Positions 37,585 to 48,154 of a DNA stretch of 48,552 bases are shown piece by piece (within the stretch, counting starts at the first letter, position 1; each line of letters begins with the position of its first letter). A program made the translations under genes and the position numbers. The DNA lies in the NCBI GenBank assembly GCA_000824785.1, contig CCNB01000004.1:1-48552 (forward strand), in the 5' to 3' direction. The notes below the pieces were generated by a model, which worked only from the letters and a program-made list of their open reading frames with translations, was not told the origin of the DNA and made no database searches. This DNA is from Mesorhizobium plurifarium. Lineage in GTDB: Bacteria; Pseudomonadota; Alphaproteobacteria; Rhizobiales; Rhizobiaceae.

Positions 37585-37706
37585 CACGATTTACCCTTTG
37601 CTTTCGCGTGCCTATGCCCCGATTCATGCAACAACCGTATGACGGTTGCGGTTGGTCCAGCCCAGGCGCTAGCTTGGCACCGGCAAAGCACCAGGAGAAA
37701 ATCACC

Positions 37707-38486
37707 ATGGATCTCGGCATTCGCGGCAAGAAGGCCATCGTCTGCGCCTCGAGCAAGGGACTTGGAAAAGGCTGCGCCATGGCGCTGGCCGAGGCGGGCG
37801 TCGACCTTGTCGTCAACGGCCGCAACGCCGAGCTTCTGGCCAGGACCGCCGCTGAAATTCGCGAAAAATTCGGCGTCAAGGTGATCGAGGTCGCCGGCGA
37901 CGTGTCGAAGCCCGAGGTGCAGAAGGCGCTGCTTGCCGCCTGCCCTGATCCCGATATCCTGGTCAACAACAATGGCGGCCCGCCGCTGCGCGATTTCCGC
38001 GAGCTCGACCGCGCAAAGATCCTCGAGGGCGTGACGCAGAACATGGTGACGCCGATCGAGCTGATCCAGGCGGTGATCGACGGCATGGCCAGGCGCGGCT
38101 TCGGCCGCATCGTCAACATCACTTCGCTGTCGGTCTATGTGCCGATCCCCGGCCTTGACCTGTCGTCCGGCGCGCGCGCCGGCCTGACCTCCTTCCTCGC
38201 CGGCGTGGCGCGCACGGTGATCGACCGCAACGTCACCATCAACAGCCTGCTGCCCGGCAAGCTCGATACCGACCGGCTGCGCGGCCCGCATGAGGCCGGC
38301 ACGCCGGAAGACCCATCTGCGGCCGCCGCGCGCAAGGCCCGCATCAGCGCGGACGTGCCGGCGAAACGCCTCGGCACGCCGGAGGAATTCGGCCAGATCT
38401 GCGCCTTCCTCTGCTCGGTCCATGCCGGCTACCTCACCGGCCAGAACATCCCGGTCGATGGCGGCCTTTACGTCAGCGCCTTCTGA
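37707..38486 (+). CDS. SDR-family protein with altered catalytic motif
   Basis: A 259-residue Rossmann-fold protein of the short-chain dehydrogenase/reductase family, FabG-like. The cofactor loop is CASSKGLGKG (13-22), the NNNGG motif lies near 87-91 and the catalytic serine would be S140. The usual YxxxK, 13 residues later, is replaced by S153 and R157 (SSGAR). This altered motif occurs in a known SDR subgroup, so the protein may be a different enzyme or a non-catalytic binder. The start at 37707 has AGGAGA eight bases upstream. The gene stands alone, divergent from the phosphoesterase gene. Confidence 0.87.
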   Translation: MDLGIRGKKAIVCASSKGLGKGCAMALAEAGVDLVVNGRNAELLARTAAEIREKFGVKVIEVAGDVSKPEVQKALLAACPDPDILVNNNGGPPLRDFRELDRAKILEGVTQNMVTPIELIQAVIDGMARRGFGRIVNITSLSVYVPIPGLDLSSGARAGLTSFLAGVARTVIDRNVTINSLLPGKLDTDRLRGPHEAGTPEDPSAAAARKARISADVPAKRLGTPEEFGQICAFLCSVHAGYLTGQNIPVDGGLYVSAF

Positions 38487-38648
38487 CGAGTCGCCGCTCA
38501 TCCGCCCGAAACTCTCGCGCCAACCGCCTGGAATCGATTGATTATTTCCGCTCCGACCTTGTGAAGCCGGAAGCTGCGATTTGCGGTCGCGAAAAATCGC
38601 GGGCGCATGCTAAAAGGCTCCAAACCAGCATCGCAGGGAGGGGCCGCA

Positions 38649-40973
38649 ATGGACGGCGAGAACAAGAAACCGGCCCGGTCGGACCTCGACGAGGCCGCCC
38701 TCTTCTTCCACAAGCATCCGAAACCGGGAAAGCTCGAGATCCAGGCGACGAAGCCGCTCGGCAACCAGCGCGACCTGGCGCTCGCCTATTCACCGGGCGT
38801 CGCCGCGCCCTGCCTCGAGATCCGCGATGATCCGGCGACCGCCGCCGACTACACCGCCCGCGCCAATCTCGTCGGCGTCGTCTCCAACGGCTCCGCGGTC
38901 CTCGGACTCGGCAATATCGGCCCGCTCGCCTCCAAGCCCGTGATGGAAGGCAAGGCGGTGCTGTTCAAGAAATTCGCCGGTATCGACGTCTTCGACATCG
39001 AGATCGACGCGCCGGAGATCGAGCGCATGGTCGAGACGGTGGCCGCGCTCGAGCCGACCTTCGGCGGCATCAACCTCGAGGACATCAAGGCGCCGGAATG
39101 TTTCGAGGTCGAGGAGCGGCTCAAGGCCCGCATGGGCATTCCGGTCTTCCACGACGACCAGCACGGCACGGCGATCATCGTCGCCGCCGCTGTGCTCAAC
39201 GGGCTGGAACTGGCCGGCAAGGCGATTGCCGACATCAAGATCGTCACCTCCGGCGCGGGTGCGGCAGCACTTGCCTGCCTCAACCTTTTGGTCTCGCTCG
39301 GCGCCAAGGTGGAAAACATCTGGGTCACGGACCGTTTCGGCGTCGCCTACAAGGGCCGCGTCGAGGAGATGGATCGCTGGAAAGACCCTTATGTGAAGGA
39401 CACCGAGGCGCGCACGCTGGCCGACGTCATTCCCGGCGCCGACGTGTTTCTCGGTCTCTCCGCCGCCGGCGTGCTGAAGCCGGAGCTTTTGCAGCATATG
39501 GCGCCGAAGCCACTGATCCTGGCCTTGGCCAACCCCAATCCCGAGATCATGCCGGAGGCGGCGCGCGCCGCCCGGCCGGACGCCATGATCTGCACCGGGC
39601 GCTCGGATTTTCCCAATCAAGTCAACAACGTGCTGTGCTTTCCTTACATCTTCCGCGGCGCGCTCGATTGCGGCGCCAGCGCCATCAACGAGGAGATGAA
39701 GATGGCGGCCGTGCGGGCGATCGCCGCCCTTGCCCGCGAAGAGCCTTCCGATGTCGCGGCACGCGCCTATTCCGGCGAGACGCCGATGTTCGGTCCCGAT
39801 TTCCTGATCCCCTCGCCCTTCGATCCGCGCCTGATCCTGCGCATCGCGCCGGCGGTGGCGAAGGCTGCCTGCGACACCGGCGTCGCGACGCGGCCGATCG
39901 CCGACTTCGCCGCCTATATCGACAAGCTCAACCGCTTCGTCTTCCGCTCCGGCCTGGTGATGAAGCCGGTGTTCTCCTCGGCCAAGACGTCGAGCACCAA
40001 GCGCGTCATCTATGCCGACGGCGAGGACGAGCGCGTGCTGCGCGCAGCACAAGTGGTGCTGGAGGAAGGCATTGCCGAACCGACCCTGATCGGCCGCCCG
40101 CATGTGGTGGAGGTTCGCCTGAAGCGTTACGGCCTGCGCATCCGGCCAGGCGTCGATTTCGCTTTGATCAATCCGGAAGACGATCCGCGCTACCGCCACT
40201 ATGTCGACCTTTTGATCGAGCTCGCCGGCCGGCGCGGCGTGACGACGGAAGCCGCCCGTACCATGGTGCGCACCAACAATACGGTGATCGCGGCGCTCGC
40301 GCTGAAGCGGGGCGACGCGGATGCCATGATCTGTGGGCTCGAAGGCCGCTTCGAGCGGCATTTGCGCAATGTCTCGCTGATCATAGGGCCGCGCGCCGGC
40401 GTCAAGGATCGAGATCTGTCGACGCTCTCGATGCTGATTTCGCAGCGAGGCATCATCTTTCTCACCGATACCTATGTCTCCATCGACCCGACGGCCGAGG
40501 AGATCGCCGAGATGACCGTTCTGGCGGCGGAGGAGATCAGGCGCTTCGGCCTGGAGCCCAAGGCCGCCCTGCTCTCCTTCTCGGATTTCGGTTCGCGTGA
40601 CGCGCCGAACGCATTCAAGATGCGGCAAGCCGCGGCGATCCTGGCGCGCATCGCGCCAGATCTGCAATGCGACGGCGAGATGCATGCCGATACAGCACTT
40701 TCGGAACATCTGCGCCAGCGCGTCTATCCGCATTCCAGGCTGAAGGGCGAAGCCAATCTGCTGGTCTTCCCGAACCTCGATTCGGCCAACATCACACTGA
40801 CGGCGCTGGGCGCCATGATGGATGCGCTGCATGTCGGACCGATCCTGCTCGGCACCGACAAGCCCGCGCATATATTGACGCCGTCGGTGACCTCGCGCGG
40901 CGTCGTCAATATGACCGCGCTGGCCGTGGTCGAGGCGGCGCACAAGGCGCAGGCGCTTGTCGATCTGAATTGA
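38649..40973 (+). CDS. maeB: Malic enzyme with C-terminal phosphotransacetylase-like domain
   Basis: A 774-residue chimeric malic enzyme that converts malate to pyruvate and CO2 with reduction of NAD(P)+. The N-terminal malic domain includes [28 protein letters not shown], the metal-site [15 protein letters not shown] and FHDDQHGTA; a Rossmann cofactor domain follows ([14 protein letters not shown]). From about residue 445 it is homologous to phosphotransacetylase ([22 protein letters not shown]). Rhizobia carry two such enzymes, Dme (NAD) and Tme (NADP); I cannot tell cofactor use from sequence. The start at 38649 has a strong GGGAGG site; the ATG at 38607 does not. Confidence 0.92.
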   Translation: MDGENKKPARSDLDEAALFFHKHPKPGKLEIQATKPLGNQRDLALAYSPGVAAPCLEIRDDPATAADYTARANLVGVVSNGSAVLGLGNIGPLASKPVMEGKAVLFKKFAGIDVFDIEIDAPEIERMVETVAALEPTFGGINLEDIKAPECFEVEERLKARMGIPVFHDDQHGTAIIVAAAVLNGLELAGKAIADIKIVTSGAGAAALACLNLLVSLGAKVENIWVTDRFGVAYKGRVEEMDRWKDPYVKDTEARTLADVIPGADVFLGLSAAGVLKPELLQHMAPKPLILALANPNPEIMPEAARAARPDAMICTGRSDFPNQVNNVLCFPYIFRGALDCGASAINEEMKMAAVRAIAALAREEPSDVAARAYSGETPMFGPDFLIPSPFDPRLILRIAPAVAKAACDTGVATRPIADFAAYIDKLNRFVFRSGLVMKPVFSSAKTSSTKRVIYADGEDERVLRAAQVVLEEGIAEPTLIGRPHVVEVRLKRYGLRIRPGVDFALINPEDDPRYRHYVDLLIELAGRRGVTTEAARTMVRTNNTVIAALALKRGDADAMICGLEGRFERHLRNVSLIIGPRAGVKDRDLSTLSMLISQRGIIFLTDTYVSIDPTAEEIAEMTVLAAEEIRRFGLEPKAALLSFSDFGSRDAPNAFKMRQAAAILARIAPDLQCDGEMHADTALSEHLRQRVYPHSRLKGEANLLVFPNLDSANITLTALGAMMDALHVGPILLGTDKPAHILTPSVTSRGVVNMTALAVVEAAHKAQALVDLN

Positions 40974-41063
40974 GGCGGCGCACCAAAGCACCGGTGCAGA
41001 CTAGGGAACAGTTAACCACGAACGCGGTAGTTTTCCGGCCAAGGCAATCGGGATTCCAGGCGG

Positions 41064-42296
41064 ATGAAGGGGTTGAAGCTGATGCATCTTGCGGCGCTGC
41101 TTGCAGCGCTTGCAGGTTCAGCTCTCGCCGTCACGCAATCCCAGGCGGCTTCTCGCATATGCAGGCAACTCGAAGCCGAGCTCGCCGCGGCACGCGGCGG
41201 TGGCGGAGGGCCCGGCATCGTGCGCAAATATGACGATGCCATCCAGCGCCAGCGCGAGCAACTGGCCAAGGCCCGCGGCCGGGCAAGCGACGCCAATTGC
41301 GGCTTCACGCTGTTTTCGCGCAATGTCAGCCAATGCGCGGCGATCAACGCCTCGATCGAGCGCATGAACGCCAATCTCGACACGTTGCAGGCCAAGCGTG
41401 AGCGACTGTCCTCCGGCGGCGGCACGCGGCGCGACCGCAGCCGTATCCTGGCGGCGCTCGATGCCAATGGCTGCCGCGGCGACAAGCCCCCGCCCCGCCG
41501 GGCGCCGCTTCAGGAGGCTTCCCGCGACAATGGCGGCGGCAATCTGTTCGACCAGCTTTTCGGGCGCCAGGACCAGCAGCTCGAAACGCCCGATGCCCCT
41601 GACATGCCGGACTCGGCGGACGTACCTGCCGATGATCCCAGCGTGCGCAATATCCGCCGCATCATCAACCAGCCGGACGGCATGGACCTGCCCAGGCTGG
41701 GCGGCGGGTTCCGCACCATGTGCGTGCGCACCTGCGACGGCTATTTCTTCCCGATGTCCAACGCCGCCTCCGTCGGCGATTTCGAGCGCGACCAGAAGAA
41801 CTGCGAATCGAGCTGCCCCGGCACCGAGATGCAGGTCTTCTATTCGCGCGGAATGGACGACGATTCGGGATCGATGACCTCCTCGGTCACCGGGCAACCC
41901 TACAGCGAACTGCCGACCGCCTATCTCTACAAGCAGGCCAATTACTCGCGCCCGCCGAGTTGTGGGTGCAACGCCCAGGCCGGCAACGGCAATTTCACGA
42001 TCATCGGCGGTAACCCGCCCAATCCCGAACAGTCGCAACCGGACGGCGGGGCAGCGCCCTTCATTCCCGTACCGGCGGCCAAGCCCGATCCGGGCGCCGA
42101 TCCCGAAACGCTCGCCAATGCCGACGGCGGGCTCGACCTGGACGCGATCAAGCGGCTGACCACCAAGGCGCCGGTGTCGCCGGTCTCGGCGCTGCCGCCG
42201 GATCAGCGCAAGGTCAGGGTCGTCGGGCCAGCGTTCCTTCCCGACCCATCAGCGGCAATAGATCTGAAAGCTCCGGCCCCGAAGTCCGCCCGGTGA
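41064..42296 (+). CDS. DUF2865 secreted protein
   Basis: A 410-residue protein with an N-terminal signal peptide (hydrophobic to about residue 29). An alpha-helical segment (about 30-120) is followed by a cysteine-rich core: [41 protein letters not shown] and PPSCGCNAQ. This pattern is DUF2865, a rhizobial family of unknown role. The core resembles a disulfide-stabilised periplasmic domain. Proline-rich disordered segments flank it. The last 83 bases overlap the end of gltX on the other strand. The upstream gap contains TTAACCAC at about 41013. Confidence 0.87.
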   Translation: MKGLKLMHLAALLAALAGSALAVTQSQAASRICRQLEAELAAARGGGGGPGIVRKYDDAIQRQREQLAKARGRASDANCGFTLFSRNVSQCAAINASIERMNANLDTLQAKRERLSSGGGTRRDRSRILAALDANGCRGDKPPPRRAPLQEASRDNGGGNLFDQLFGRQDQQLETPDAPDMPDSADVPADDPSVRNIRRIINQPDGMDLPRLGGGFRTMCVRTCDGYFFPMSNAASVGDFERDQKNCESSCPGTEMQVFYSRGMDDDSGSMTSSVTGQPYSELPTAYLYKQANYSRPPSCGCNAQAGNGNFTIIGGNPPNPEQSQPDGGAAPFIPVPAAKPDPGADPETLANADGGLDLDAIKRLTTKAPVSPVSALPPDQRKVRVVGPAFLPDPSAAIDLKAPAPKSAR

Positions 42297-43587
42297 GCGC
42301 TAGCCGCAGCGGCATGAACAACGGCTTGCCCTTGCGCCCCGTGGCTTCCCTGATCTTGCCGGTCCAGTCCTTCCAGACCGTGCCGTTCCACGGCTCCTCC
42401 GGCAGCAGCTCGAACGCCTGATTGAGGAAGTCGCGGTCCTCGCCGGAAAACTCGGCCGGCTCCTGCGGACCCTCGTTCAGGATGCGCCACCAGGCGACCG
42501 CGTCCGACAGGCGGTCGAGATTGCCGCGCACCGCCAGCCAGAACGGCTCGGCCTTGTCGCCGGAAATGCCAAGCACCATCAGCCGGTCGCGCGCTTCCTC
42601 GAACGGCATGTGATGCATCAGCGTGCGGTTGAGCACGAAGAGCTCGTCCGGGTCGAATTTCGAGGCCGACTTGGAGGTCGCCGCCGGGTCGAAATGGCCG
42701 GCAAGCTCATTGAGGTCGTGCGCGGCAGTGACATTCTCCGATGTGCCGACGAGCACGGCCAGCGAGGCGACCGCCATCGGCTCGATGCCGTCCTCGCGCA
42801 GGCTTTCGATCGACAGCGCGCCGGTGCGCTTCGACAGCCCCTCACCCGACACGGTGGTGAGCAGGTTGTGGTGGCCGAAGACCGGCGGCTCGGCGCCGAG
42901 CGCCTTGAAGATGGCGATCTGCACGCCGGTGTTGGTGACATGGTCGTCGCCGCGGATGACATGGCTGACGCCCATCTCGATATCGTCGACCACAGAAGGC
43001 AGCGTGTAGAGATAGGTGCCGTCCTCGCGCACCAGGACGGGGTCCGACAGCGAAGCGAGATCGACCGTCTCGTCGCCGCGCACCAGATCGTTCCAATGCA
43101 CCTCGGTGCGCTCCGGCTGCAGCGGATCGCTGGTGAAATTGGGCAGCAGGAAGCGCCAGTGCGGCTTGCGTCCGTCCGACTGGTATTCGGCCACCTGCTC
43201 CGGCGTCAGCGTCAGCGCCTCGCGGCCATAGACAGGCGGCAGGCCGCGCGTGCGGCGCACCTTGCGGCGCAGGTCGAGCTCTTCCGGCGTCTCGTAGCAG
43301 GCATAGAGCACGCGGGCCGCCTTCAGCCGCTCGACCGCCGCGTCATAGATCTCGAAGCGGCGCGACTGGTACTCGGTGACGTCCGGGAAGATGCCCAGCC
43401 AATGCAGGTCATAAAGAATGGAATCGGCATATTCCTGCTTCGAGCGGGCGATATCGGTGTCGTCGAAGCGCTGGATGAAACGACCCTTGTGGTTCATGGC
43501 GAAAAGCCAGTTGAACAGCGCGGTGCGCGCATTGCCGATATGGATGCGGCCGGTCGGCGATGGGGCAAAACGTACGGTAACTGTCAT
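42214..43587 (-). CDS. gltX: Glutamyl-tRNA synthetase
   Basis: A 457-residue class I aminoacyl-tRNA synthetase that charges tRNA with glutamate. The HIGH-type motif is HIGN (16-19, in [20 protein letters not shown]) and the KMSKS-type motif is LSKR in [12 protein letters not shown]. Other marks are [19 protein letters not shown] and [23 protein letters not shown]. Alphaproteobacteria often carry two gltX copies, one misacylating tRNA-Gln for later amidation; which one this is cannot be told here. The start is the ATG at 43587. Its 3' end overlaps the convergent DUF2865 gene by 83 bases. Confidence 0.95.
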   Translation of the reverse strand: MTVTVRFAPSPTGRIHIGNARTALFNWLFAMNHKGRFIQRFDDTDIARSKQEYADSILYDLHWLGIFPDVTEYQSRRFEIYDAAVERLKAARVLYACYETPEELDLRRKVRRTRGLPPVYGREALTLTPEQVAEYQSDGRKPHWRFLLPNFTSDPLQPERTEVHWNDLVRGDETVDLASLSDPVLVREDGTYLYTLPSVVDDIEMGVSHVIRGDDHVTNTGVQIAIFKALGAEPPVFGHHNLLTTVSGEGLSKRTGALSIESLREDGIEPMAVASLAVLVGTSENVTAAHDLNELAGHFDPAATSKSASKFDPDELFVLNRTLMHHMPFEEARDRLMVLGISGDKAEPFWLAVRGNLDRLSDAVAWWRILNEGPQEPAEFSGEDRDFLNQAFELLPEEPWNGTVWKDWTGKIREATGRKGKPLFMPLRLALTGRTSGPELSDLLPLMGREGTLARRP

Positions 43588-43752
43588 GAGCGGGGCGTAG
43601 CGGATGCTTTTGGTGTTGACAAGGCGCGCCCCCGCGCGAACGCAACAGATAGTGCAAGCCAGCTAAAATGAAAAGCCGCTGCCCGACACGGCTTCCTGGC
43701 GGCCTGACAAACGGCGTCAAGTGCCTGCAAAGCCGGGCTTGTCATGTCCCCG

Positions 43753-43761
43753 TTATCCACA
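43753..43761 (+). promoter_or_regulatory. Consensus DnaA box
   Basis: TTATCCACA matches the bacterial DnaA box exactly. It lies in the intergenic region about 540 bases before nrdJ and 170 bases before gltX, next to a CACATGTG palindrome. Confidence 0.5.
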
Positions 43762-43810
43762 TGTGTGACACACAAGATGTTGGGGTCACAAAAGCTACAA
43801 AAACGAATCC

Positions 43811-43895
43811 TTGACGGGTCGGAACGAGTCGCTTTTTATGGGCCATGCGCTCCTGTTGCGGGCGTGACCGGAGAGTTCAGAGGCCGGTCTTTTTT
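43811..43895 (+). ncRNA. Candidate short RNA: promoter-like sequence plus orphan terminator
   Basis: TTGACG (43811-43816), a 17-base spacer and TTTTAT (43834-43839) could start a transcript near 43846. A hairpin with stem GACCGG/CCGGTC (43866-43889), followed by six Ts (43890-43895), could end it, giving about 50 bases. No open frame ends before this terminator. It could instead be an attenuator in a longer nrdJ leader. Confidence 0.3.
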
Positions 43896-44017
43896 CCCGG
43901 ATTTTGTGCGTTTTGCCCACATTTCCGCCCGTTCACGAGGCCGGCGGAAGCGTTGGCATCATTAGGGCTTGGGTGGGCGAAAGGGAGAATTGTCGGCCTG
44001 GAAAAAATGATCTGTTA

Positions 44018-44033
44018 ACACTATATTTAGTGT
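44018..44033. promoter_or_regulatory. NrdR box upstream of nrdJ
   Basis: ACACTATATTTAGTGT is an almost perfect palindrome that matches the NrdR box consensus. NrdR represses ribonucleotide reductase genes when dATP is high. The box overlaps a -10-like CTATAT. A weaker second match centred on CTATATATAG lies at 44270-44279, just before the start codon. Confidence 0.85.
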
Positions 44034-44298
44034 TTGCAGGCAGGCTGGACCCTAGATAGTGTGAACCTCCCTCTTCCGAGGGAATCGACCAAAGTTTCAG
44101 TTGAGGGACCCGCGGGGGTCGGCCTGCAGCCCGGGCAAATGTCCGGCAAGGTGTTTTGCTGTCTGCATGCGGCGCCCGCGACGAGGAGAGTGCCGGCGTC
44201 GCCTCCGATGCCGGCAAACGGCGGACTGCGCTTTTTGCCATGCGGGGCAGAAATCCCTTGGGAAAAGCGCTATATATAGACACAAAGGGACCGGACCA

Positions 44299-47200
44299 AT
44301 GCGCATCGAGCGTCGCTTCACCAAGCCAGAGCAATCAGCCTATGCGGAGATCGAATTCCGCAAGGCTTTGTCGGAGATCAAGAATCCCGACGGCTCGGTG
44401 GTGTTCCGCTTGGACAACATCGATGTGCCGGCGCAGTTCAGCCAGGTCGCGGCCGACATCCTGGCCCAGAAATATTTCCGCAAGGCCGGCGTGCCGGCGC
44501 GCCTGAAGAAGGTCGAGGAGAACGACGTCCCCTCCTTCCTGTGGCGCTCGGTTGCCGACGAGGCCGAGCTCGCCAAGCTGCCCGAGGCCGAGCGCTATGG
44601 TTCGGAGACCGACGCCCGCCAGGTCTTCGATCGCCTCTCCGGCACCTGGACCTATTGGGGCTGGAAGGGCGGCTATTTCAAATCCGAGGAAGACGCGCGC
44701 GCCTTCCGCGACGAGCTTGCCTATATGCTCGCCACCCAGCGCGTCGCGCCGAACTCGCCGCAATGGTTCAACACCGGCCTGCACTGGGCCTACGGCATCG
44801 ACGGCCCGAGCCAGGGCCACTTCTATGTCGACCCCTTCACCGGCAAGCTGACCAAGTCGAAGTCGGCTTACGAGCACCCGCAGCCGCATGCCTGCTTCAT
44901 CCAGAGCGTGCAGGACGACCTCGTCAACGAGGGCGGCATCATGGACCTGTGGGTGCGTGAGGCGCGCCTGTTCAAATACGGCTCCGGCACCGGCTCGAAC
45001 TTCTCCATGCTGCGCGGCGAAGGCGAGAAGCTTTCCGGCGGCGGCCGCTCGTCCGGCCTGATGAGCTTCCTCAAGATCGGCGACCGCGCGGCGGGCGCCA
45101 TCAAATCGGGCGGCACGACGCGCCGCGCCGCCAAGATGGTCATCGTCGACGCCGACCATCCCGACATCGAGCAATTCATCGATTGGAAGGTCAATGAGGA
45201 GCAGAAGGTCGCCTCGCTGGTGACCGGCTCGAAGATCGTCAAGAAGCACCTCGAAGCCATCATGAAGGCTTGCGTCAACTGCGAAGGCAATGGCGACGAC
45301 TGCTTCGACCCGGCGCTGAACACCGCGCTGAAGCGCGAGATCAAGGCGGCCAAGAAGGACGCCGTGCCGGAGAACTACATCTACCGCGTCATCCAGTTCG
45401 CCAGGCAAGGCTATACCTCGATGGCGTTCAACACCTACGACACCGACTGGGATTCGGACGCCTACCTGACCGTCTCCGGCCAGAACTCGAACAACTCGGT
45501 GTCGCTGAAGGACAATTTCCTGCGCGCCGTGGAGGCCGATGGCGACTGGCAGCTCACCGCCCGCAAGGACGGCAAGGTGCTGAAGACGCTGAAGGCGCGC
45601 GACCTGTGGGAAAAGATCGGCTACGCCGCCTGGGCGTCGGCCGACCCCGGCCTGCACTTCAACACGACGATGAACGACTGGCACACCTGCGCGTCGGCCG
45701 GTGCGATCCGGGCCTCCAACCCGTGCTCGGAATACATGTTCCTCGACGACACGGCCTGCAACCTCGCCTCGATCAACCTCCTGCCCTACCGCAAGGAAGA
45801 CGGCACGATCGACATCGCCGCTTACGAGCACACCGTGCGGCTATGGACCGTCGTGCTCGAGATCTCGGTGATGATGGCGCAGTTCCCATCCAAGGAGATC
45901 GCCAAGCTCTCCTACGACTACCGCACGCTCGGCCTCGGCTACGCCAATATCGGCGGCCTGTTGATGACCTCGGGCATTCCCTACGACTCCGACGAGGGCC
46001 GCGCAATCTGCGCCGCGCTCACCGCGATCATGACCGGCGTCGCCTACTCGACCTCGGCCGAGATGGCCTCCGAGCTCGGCGCCTTCGCGGACTATGACCG
46101 CAACGCCCAGAACATGCTGCGCGTCATGCGCAACCACCGCCGCGCCGCCTATGGCGACAAGGACGGCTACGAGAAGCTCGCCGTCAACCCGGTGCCGCTG
46201 GTCGCTGCCGACCTGAAGCAGCAGGCGCTGGCCGAGCATGCCCGCGCCGCCTGGGACCGCGCCATCGAGCTCGGCGAGGAGCATGGCTACCGCAACGCGC
46301 AGGCGACCGTGATCGCGCCGACCGGCACGATCGGCCTCGTCATGGACTGCGACACCACCGGCATCGAGCCCGACTTCGCCCTGGTGAAGTTCAAGAAGCT
46401 CGCCGGCGGCGGCTATTTCAAGATCATCAACCGCGCCGTGCCGGAGGCGCTGAGGACGCTCGGCTATTCCGAAAGCCAGATCGCCGAGATCGAGGCCTAT
46501 GCCGTCGGCCACGGCAACCTCAACCAGGCGCCCGGCATCAACCCGTCCTCGCTGAAGGCCAAGGGCTTCACCGACGAGAAGATCGCGGCGCTGAACGCGG
46601 CGCTGAAGTCGGCCTTCGACATCAAGTTCGTGTTCAACCAGTGGACGCTGGGCGCCGACTGGGTGAAGGAGACGCTCGGCTTCACCGATGAGCAGCTCTC
46701 AGACGTCTCCTTCGAGATGCTGCCGGCGCTGGGCTTCTCCAGGAAGGACATCGACGCCGCCAACATCCATGTCTGCGGTGCCATGACGCTGGAAGGCGCG
46801 CCCTTCCTCAAGGCCGAACACCTGCCGGTGTTCGACTGCGCCAGCCCGTGCGGCAAGATCGGCAAGCGTTCGCTGTCGATCAACAGCCACATCCTGATGA
46901 TGGCGGCGGCGCAACCCTTCATCTCGGGCGCCATCTCCAAAACCATCAACATGCCGAACGAGGCGACGGTCGAGGACGCCAAGAACGCCTACATGCTGTC
47001 GTGGAAGCTGGCGCTGAAGGCCAACGCGCTCTATCGCGACGGCTCGAAACTGTCGCAGCCGCTCAACGCCTCGCTGCTCGCCGATGACGACGAGGATGAG
47101 GACGAGGCGGTCGAGCAGTTCATCGCCGCACCCGCCGCGCAGCGCGCCGTGCAGGTGACGGAAAAGATCGTCGAGCGCGTTGTGGAGCGCCTCTACCGCG

Positions 47201-48075
47201 ACCGTGAGAAGCTGCCGAACCGCCGCAAGGGCTACACGCAGAAGGCCGTCGTCGGCGGCCACAAGGTGTATCTCAGGACCGGCGAGTTCGACGACGGGCG
47301 CCTGGGCGAGATCTTCATCGACATGCACAAGGAAGGTGCCGCCTTCCGCGCGATGATGAACAACTTCGCCATCGCCATCTCGCTCGGCCTGCAATACGGC
47401 GTGCCGCTCGACGAATATGTCGAAGCCTTCACCTTCACCAAGTTCGAGCCGGCCGGCATGGTGCAGGGCAACGACGCGATCAAGAACGCGACGTCGATCC
47501 TCGACTACGTGTTCCGCGAGCTTGCCGTCTCCTATCTCGGCCGCCACGACCTCGCCCATGTCGACCAGTCGGATTTCGACAAGACGGCGCTCGGCCGCGG
47601 CATCACCGAAGGCAAGGCGACACCCTTCTCCAAGGGCCTCTATCGCGGCGCCTCGCCGGTGAAGCTGGTGTCGGGCATGGGCAGCGATCCCAAGGGCTTC
47701 GGTGGCTCAACGTCGACGCCGGCCCCTGCCCGCGCGGCGCCCACGGCCTTCGCCGGCTCCAACGTGCTGGCCCTGAAGCCGGCCAGCGACGAGGCCCTCG
47801 CCTACAAGCGCGACTATGAGGAGCGCGCCCGGGAACTGGCCGAGGACATGGTGGAAGAAGAAGCCGAGGCCGCCGGCGGCGCCGAGGCGCTCTTCACCGA
47901 CGCCGCCGCCAACGAGGCGGCCGAGGCGAAGAAGCTCGCCGCGACAAGGCGCCAGCAGTCGCTGCTCCAGGGCTACACCGGCAACGAATGCTCCGAGTGC
48001 CACAACTTCACCATGGTGCGGAACGGCACCTGCGAGAAGTGCGACACATGTGGCTCGACGAGCGGGTGCAGCTGA
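44299..48075 (+). CDS. nrdJ: Class II (adenosylcobalamin-dependent) ribonucleoside-diphosphate reductase
   Basis: A 1258-residue class II ribonucleotide reductase. It makes deoxyribonucleotides using a 5'-deoxyadenosyl radical from coenzyme B12 and needs no oxygen or second subunit. The active-site NPCSE motif carries C476 and E478. C199 is probably the partner redox cysteine, and the C-terminus ends in the CxxC-rich tail (ECSECHN...[14 protein letters not shown]) that re-reduces the active site. Internal landmarks include [33 protein letters not shown]. The ATG at 44299 begins the conserved MRIERRFT sequence; the frame is open to 44101 but reads through the leader. An NrdR box upstream indicates repression by NrdR. 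Confidence 0.96.
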   Translation: MRIERRFTKPEQSAYAEIEFRKALSEIKNPDGSVVFRLDNIDVPAQFSQVAADILAQKYFRKAGVPARLKKVEENDVPSFLWRSVADEAELAKLPEAERYGSETDARQVFDRLSGTWTYWGWKGGYFKSEEDARAFRDELAYMLATQRVAPNSPQWFNTGLHWAYGIDGPSQGHFYVDPFTGKLTKSKSAYEHPQPHACFIQSVQDDLVNEGGIMDLWVREARLFKYGSGTGSNFSMLRGEGEKLSGGGRSSGLMSFLKIGDRAAGAIKSGGTTRRAAKMVIVDADHPDIEQFIDWKVNEEQKVASLVTGSKIVKKHLEAIMKACVNCEGNGDDCFDPALNTALKREIKAAKKDAVPENYIYRVIQFARQGYTSMAFNTYDTDWDSDAYLTVSGQNSNNSVSLKDNFLRAVEADGDWQLTARKDGKVLKTLKARDLWEKIGYAAWASADPGLHFNTTMNDWHTCASAGAIRASNPCSEYMFLDDTACNLASINLLPYRKEDGTIDIAAYEHTVRLWTVVLEISVMMAQFPSKEIAKLSYDYRTLGLGYANIGGLLMTSGIPYDSDEGRAICAALTAIMTGVAYSTSAEMASELGAFADYDRNAQNMLRVMRNHRRAAYGDKDGYEKLAVNPVPLVAADLKQQALAEHARAAWDRAIELGEEHGYRNAQATVIAPTGTIGLVMDCDTTGIEPDFALVKFKKLAGGGYFKIINRAVPEALRTLGYSESQIAEIEAYAVGHGNLNQAPGINPSSLKAKGFTDEKIAALNAALKSAFDIKFVFNQWTLGADWVKETLGFTDEQLSDVSFEMLPALGFSRKDIDAANIHVCGAMTLEGAPFLKAEHLPVFDCASPCGKIGKRSLSINSHILMMAAAQPFISGAISKTINMPNEATVEDAKNAYMLSWKLALKANALYRDGSKLSQPLNASLLADDDEDEDEAVEQFIAAPAAQRAVQVTEKIVERVVERLYRDREKLPNRRKGYTQKAVVGGHKVYLRTGEFDDGRLGEIFIDMHKEGAAFRAMMNNFAIAISLGLQYGVPLDEYVEAFTFTKFEPAGMVQGNDAIKNATSILDYVFRELAVSYLGRHDLAHVDQSDFDKTALGRGITEGKATPFSKGLYRGASPVKLVSGMGSDPKGFGGSTSTPAPARAAPTAFAGSNVLALKPASDEALAYKRDYEERARELAEDMVEEEAEAAGGAEALFTDAAANEAAEAKKLAATRRQQSLLQGYTGNECSECHNFTMVRNGTCEKCDTCGSTSGCS

Positions 48076-48099
48076 TATCTAAAACCCGGACACAACACT

Positions 48100-48127
48100 A
48101 TCGGCCCGGTTGCAAGATCGGGCCGAT
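48100..48127. terminator. Terminator-like hairpin after nrdJ
   Basis: A 9-bp perfect stem, ATCGGCCCG...CGGGCCGAT, with a 10-base loop lies 25 bases after the nrdJ stop. The following T-run is only three bases, so it is probably a weak terminator. It lies directly before the VOC gene. Confidence 0.55.
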
Positions 48128-48154
48128 TTGCTTGGGCGATCGGCGAGCACAAAA

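Larger units (their letters stand above)
43588..44298. other. 711-base control region between gltX and nrdJ
   Basis: No convincing protein gene lies in this gap. From left to right it holds a perfect DnaA box, a possible promoter with an orphan terminator, an NrdR box, and a leader of about 260 bases with several GC-rich hairpins (44069-44082, 44107-44120, 44191-44216). The part from 43750 to 44050 is clearly more AT-rich than the genes around it. A short frame from the ATG at 44208 to the TAG at 44279 could be a leader peptide but has a poor binding site. Confidence 0.7.

Noticed and set aside
38790..40991. 733-residue antisense frame over the malic enzyme gene
   Set aside because: It mirrors a well-conserved gene, is rich in Arg, His, Gln and Asp as expected for a GC-rich shadow frame, and has no domain.
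43588..43810. Replication origin suggested by the DnaA box and AT-rich sequence
   Set aside because: Only one consensus DnaA box is present, with no cluster and no typical Rhizobiales origin genes next to it.
44034..44298. Cobalamin riboswitch upstream of nrdJ
   Set aside because: I could not find the B12 box or the conserved core. Hairpins alone do not support this class.
44101..44298. N-terminal extension of NrdJ to 44101
   Set aside because: It starts at a TTG, reads through the hairpin-rich leader, and adds Arg/Cys-rich sequence unlike class II reductases. The ATG at 44299 matches the conserved start.
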